The notes under the pieces were generated by a model. The model worked only from the letters and a program-made list of their open reading frames with translations, was not told where the DNA came from and made no database searches. This document shows, one piece after another, positions 4,555 to 6,028 of a stretch of DNA of 6,028 nt. Position 1 is the stretch's first letter. Every line of letters starts with the position of its first letter. The translations under genes were made by a program, and so were the position numbers. Location of the stretch: assembly GCA_002366755.1 (NCBI GenBank), contig DFBV01000032.1, positions 1-6,028 of the forward strand, in the 5' to 3' direction. Source of the stretch: Anaerolineales bacterium UBA3071. Its GTDB lineage: Bacteria; Chloroflexota; Anaerolineae; UBA3071.

Positions 4555-5625
4555 CAGCTTCGCCACAAACGTTTCTTCAATCTCGGGCGATTGGTCCGCC
4601 CAACAATAGGTGTGCTGGTTATCGCTTTCCTGATGTGGCGGCTGCTGACCGTCCTCTTTATTCAACAAGCCTACGGCGCGGACACCTGGGTGCGCTTTGC
4701 CGTCTCTGGCATCATCCTGGGTAGCGTTTACGCCGTGATCGCCCTCGGCTATACCCTGGTCTACGGCATCCTGTTTATGATCAACTTTGCCCACGGCGAT
4801 GTGATGATGTTGGGAGCCTTTGCTGGCTATTTCACGCTGGAGGCATTCAACGGCGCAGGCATACTGAACAGGAGCTTGGCTAGTTCCATCCTTTCCATCA
4901 CCGTCGCCTTTACCGTGGGCATGCTCGTGGCTACCTTCGTCGCTATCGCGCTGGAGCGCATCGCCTACCGTCCCCTGCGCACGGCGCCCCGTCTGGTGCC
5001 GTTGATCAGCGCCATCGGAGCCTCCCTTTTCCTGGAGAACATGGCTCAACTGGTGTTCGGCGCCGCTCGCCACACTTATACCAATCCCGAAGTGGCCAAG
5101 CGCAACATCGGCTGGACTCTGATGGTGAGTGGTAAAGAGGTGCTGATTACCTACACCGGCGTCCTCACCTTTGTCCTGTCCATTCTACTGATGATCGGGC
5201 TGTACATTCTGGTACAGCGCACCAAGATGGGTAAAGCCATGCGTGCCGTGGCCGAGGACAAAGAAATCGCCGCCTTGATGGGCATAGACGTGGATCGCGT
5301 CATCGCCAACACCTTTGCCATCAGCGGAGCGCTGGCCGGCGCGGCCGGGGTGATGTGGGGCTTGCACATGGGTATCGTTTACCACTTCGTGGGCTTTTTG
5401 CCCGGCATCAAGGCCTTTACGGCCGCCGTGCTGGGTGGCATCGGCAACGTCCCAGGAGCGATGCTAGGTGGCCTTGTTCTAGGGGTCATAGAGGCCATGG
5501 GGCCGGCTGCGCTCGGCTTACCCTTCCAACTCAAGGACGTATTGGCATTCTCCATCCTGGTGCTGGCCCTGATCTTCCGGCCTACAGGGCTGCTGGGAGA
5601 GGTTCTGACGGAAAAGAAAGCGTGA
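4525..5625 (+). CDS. livH: Liv-type ABC transporter permease LivH
   Basis: 366-residue inner-membrane permease of the branched-chain amino acid family. The hallmark LGSVYAVIALGYTLVYGI (65-82) and MINFAHGDVMMLGAF (85-99) are present, followed by RIAYRPLRTAPRLVPLISAI (145-164), the cytoplasmic loop RTKMGKAMRAVAEDKEIAAL (232-251) that in this family contacts the ATPase, GALAGAAGVMWG (268-279) and GGIGNVPGAMLGG (304-316). E. coli LivH starts the hallmark near residue 18; here about 45 extra N-terminal residues hold one additional hydrophobic segment (27-46). Start ATG 4525 has AAGGA (4511-4515) 9 bases upstream. The frame is open further left into livK, but no earlier start has a better site. With LivM it should form the membrane channel for substrate released by LivK. 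Confidence 0.92.
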   Translation: MADAAMADAVQLRHKRFFNLGRLVRPTIGVLVIAFLMWRLLTVLFIQQAYGADTWVRFAVSGIILGSVYAVIALGYTLVYGILFMINFAHGDVMMLGAFAGYFTLEAFNGAGILNRSLASSILSITVAFTVGMLVATFVAIALERIAYRPLRTAPRLVPLISAIGASLFLENMAQLVFGAARHTYTNPEVAKRNIGWTLMVSGKEVLITYTGVLTFVLSILLMIGLYILVQRTKMGKAMRAVAEDKEIAALMGIDVDRVIANTFAISGALAGAAGVMWGLHMGIVYHFVGFLPGIKAFTAAVLGGIGNVPGAMLGGLVLGVIEAMGPAALGLPFQLKDVLAFSILVLALIFRPTGLLGEVLTEKKA

Positions 5626-5666
5626 TACGGGCACGCACCGGTTGTCGCTGTGCATAGGAGAGACAG

Positions 5667-6028
5667 ATGAACATCCGTTCAAGCCTCCGAGGAGGGCTTC
5701 TGACAGGCTTCATAAACGTCTCTATCATCCTGCTCGGTCTGACCGGACTGGTGGGCACGCTGATGAGGGGATGGTTCAATTTGCCCTCTCAGGGGCCGGG
5801 GGCGTGGGCCTTGCTGTTGGTCATCGCTTTGTGGGGCGGGGCGATGGCCGCCCAGCGCGCCAAGGGCAAATCGTGGGGAGAAACCTCGATTGCCGGTCTG
5901 CTGGCGGGCGCGTCACACGGGTTAGTGCTGGCGACGTTCATCTGGGTGATAAGCTCCCTGATAGATTCCGGCGCTGAGCTGCGCAAATGGCTGGTGCAAC
6001 TCACGCCTGAGGCGATCAACCTGCTCAC
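5667..6028 (+). CDS. livM: Probable Liv permease LivM, N-terminal part
   Basis: A frame beginning at ATG 5667 runs open to the right edge: 120 whole codons plus two bases. AGGAG (5656-5660) lies 6 bases upstream, and the gap after livH is 41 bases, so it is clearly part of the same operon. The protein starts MNIRSSLRGG and has three hydrophobic stretches, near residues 11-33, 46-62 and 76-99, separated by short basic or polar loops (QRAKGKSWGE at 63-72). The conserved LivM core motifs are not in the visible part. Identity as LivM rests mainly on position after livH and the membrane character; some LivM proteins, including that of E. coli, carry an extended N-terminus, which would fit. It could instead be an accessory membrane protein placed within the operon. 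Confidence 0.7.
   Translation, partial: MNIRSSLRGGLLTGFINVSIILLGLTGLVGTLMRGWFNLPSQGPGAWALLLVIALWGGAMAAQRAKGKSWGETSIAGLLAGASHGLVLATFIWVISSLIDSGAELRKWLVQLTPEAINLL

Noticed and set aside
3789..4580. Long open frame on the minus strand (263 codons)
   Set aside because: It lies opposite the clearly coding livK and runs across its stop into the hairpin gap. The translation resembles no family and no ribosome-binding site was seen; it is a by-product of GC-rich coding DNA.

Overview
The window is a GC-rich stretch (near 60% G+C by eye) with every recognisable gene on the + strand. The most likely source is a Chloroflexota bacterium of the Anaerolineae type. This is inferred from a plant-type monogalactosyldiacylglycerol (MGDG) synthase-like glycosyltransferase, a Liv-family binding lipoprotein whose mature N-terminus reads ECTDEWGC, and arrays of a TTACCAA-type octamer between genes. 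No marker gene is present, so the phylum is a guess.

Left half (1-2850), envelope or lipid glycosylation genes: the C-terminal part of a GT28/MGDG synthase-like enzyme (to 677); a 130-base gap made almost wholly of two opposed octamer-repeat arrays (708-813) behind a TATAAT box; a family-2 glycosyltransferase (834-1814); a compact inverted repeat with a perfect 15-bp stem (1814-1876); and a polytopic membrane protein of the lysylphosphatidylglycerol-synthase TM/AglD flippase-like family (1894-2850). Together they fit synthesis, decoration and membrane handling of a glycolipid or lipid-linked sugar.

Right half (2847-6028), an ABC importer of the branched-chain amino acid (HAAT/Liv) family: a consensus sigma-70 promoter (TTGACA, 17 bp, TATAAT) overlapping the preceding stop codon; a leader of about 285 nt with several stem-loops and a possible 39-codon Leu-rich leader ORF (2920-3039); the substrate-binding lipoprotein LivK (3168-4373); two hairpins in the gap; the permease LivH (4525-5625); and the N-terminal 120 codons of a probable second permease LivM (5667 to the edge). 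The ATPases LivG and LivF would be expected downstream. LivK captures substrate outside the membrane, and LivH/LivM form the channel.

No mobile element, CRISPR array, rRNA or true tRNA was found. The genes belong to known families. The less ordinary material is between them: opposed octamer arrays, the 15-bp hairpin, and the leader with its candidate uORF. I see no convincing evidence of a wholly new multi-gene system.
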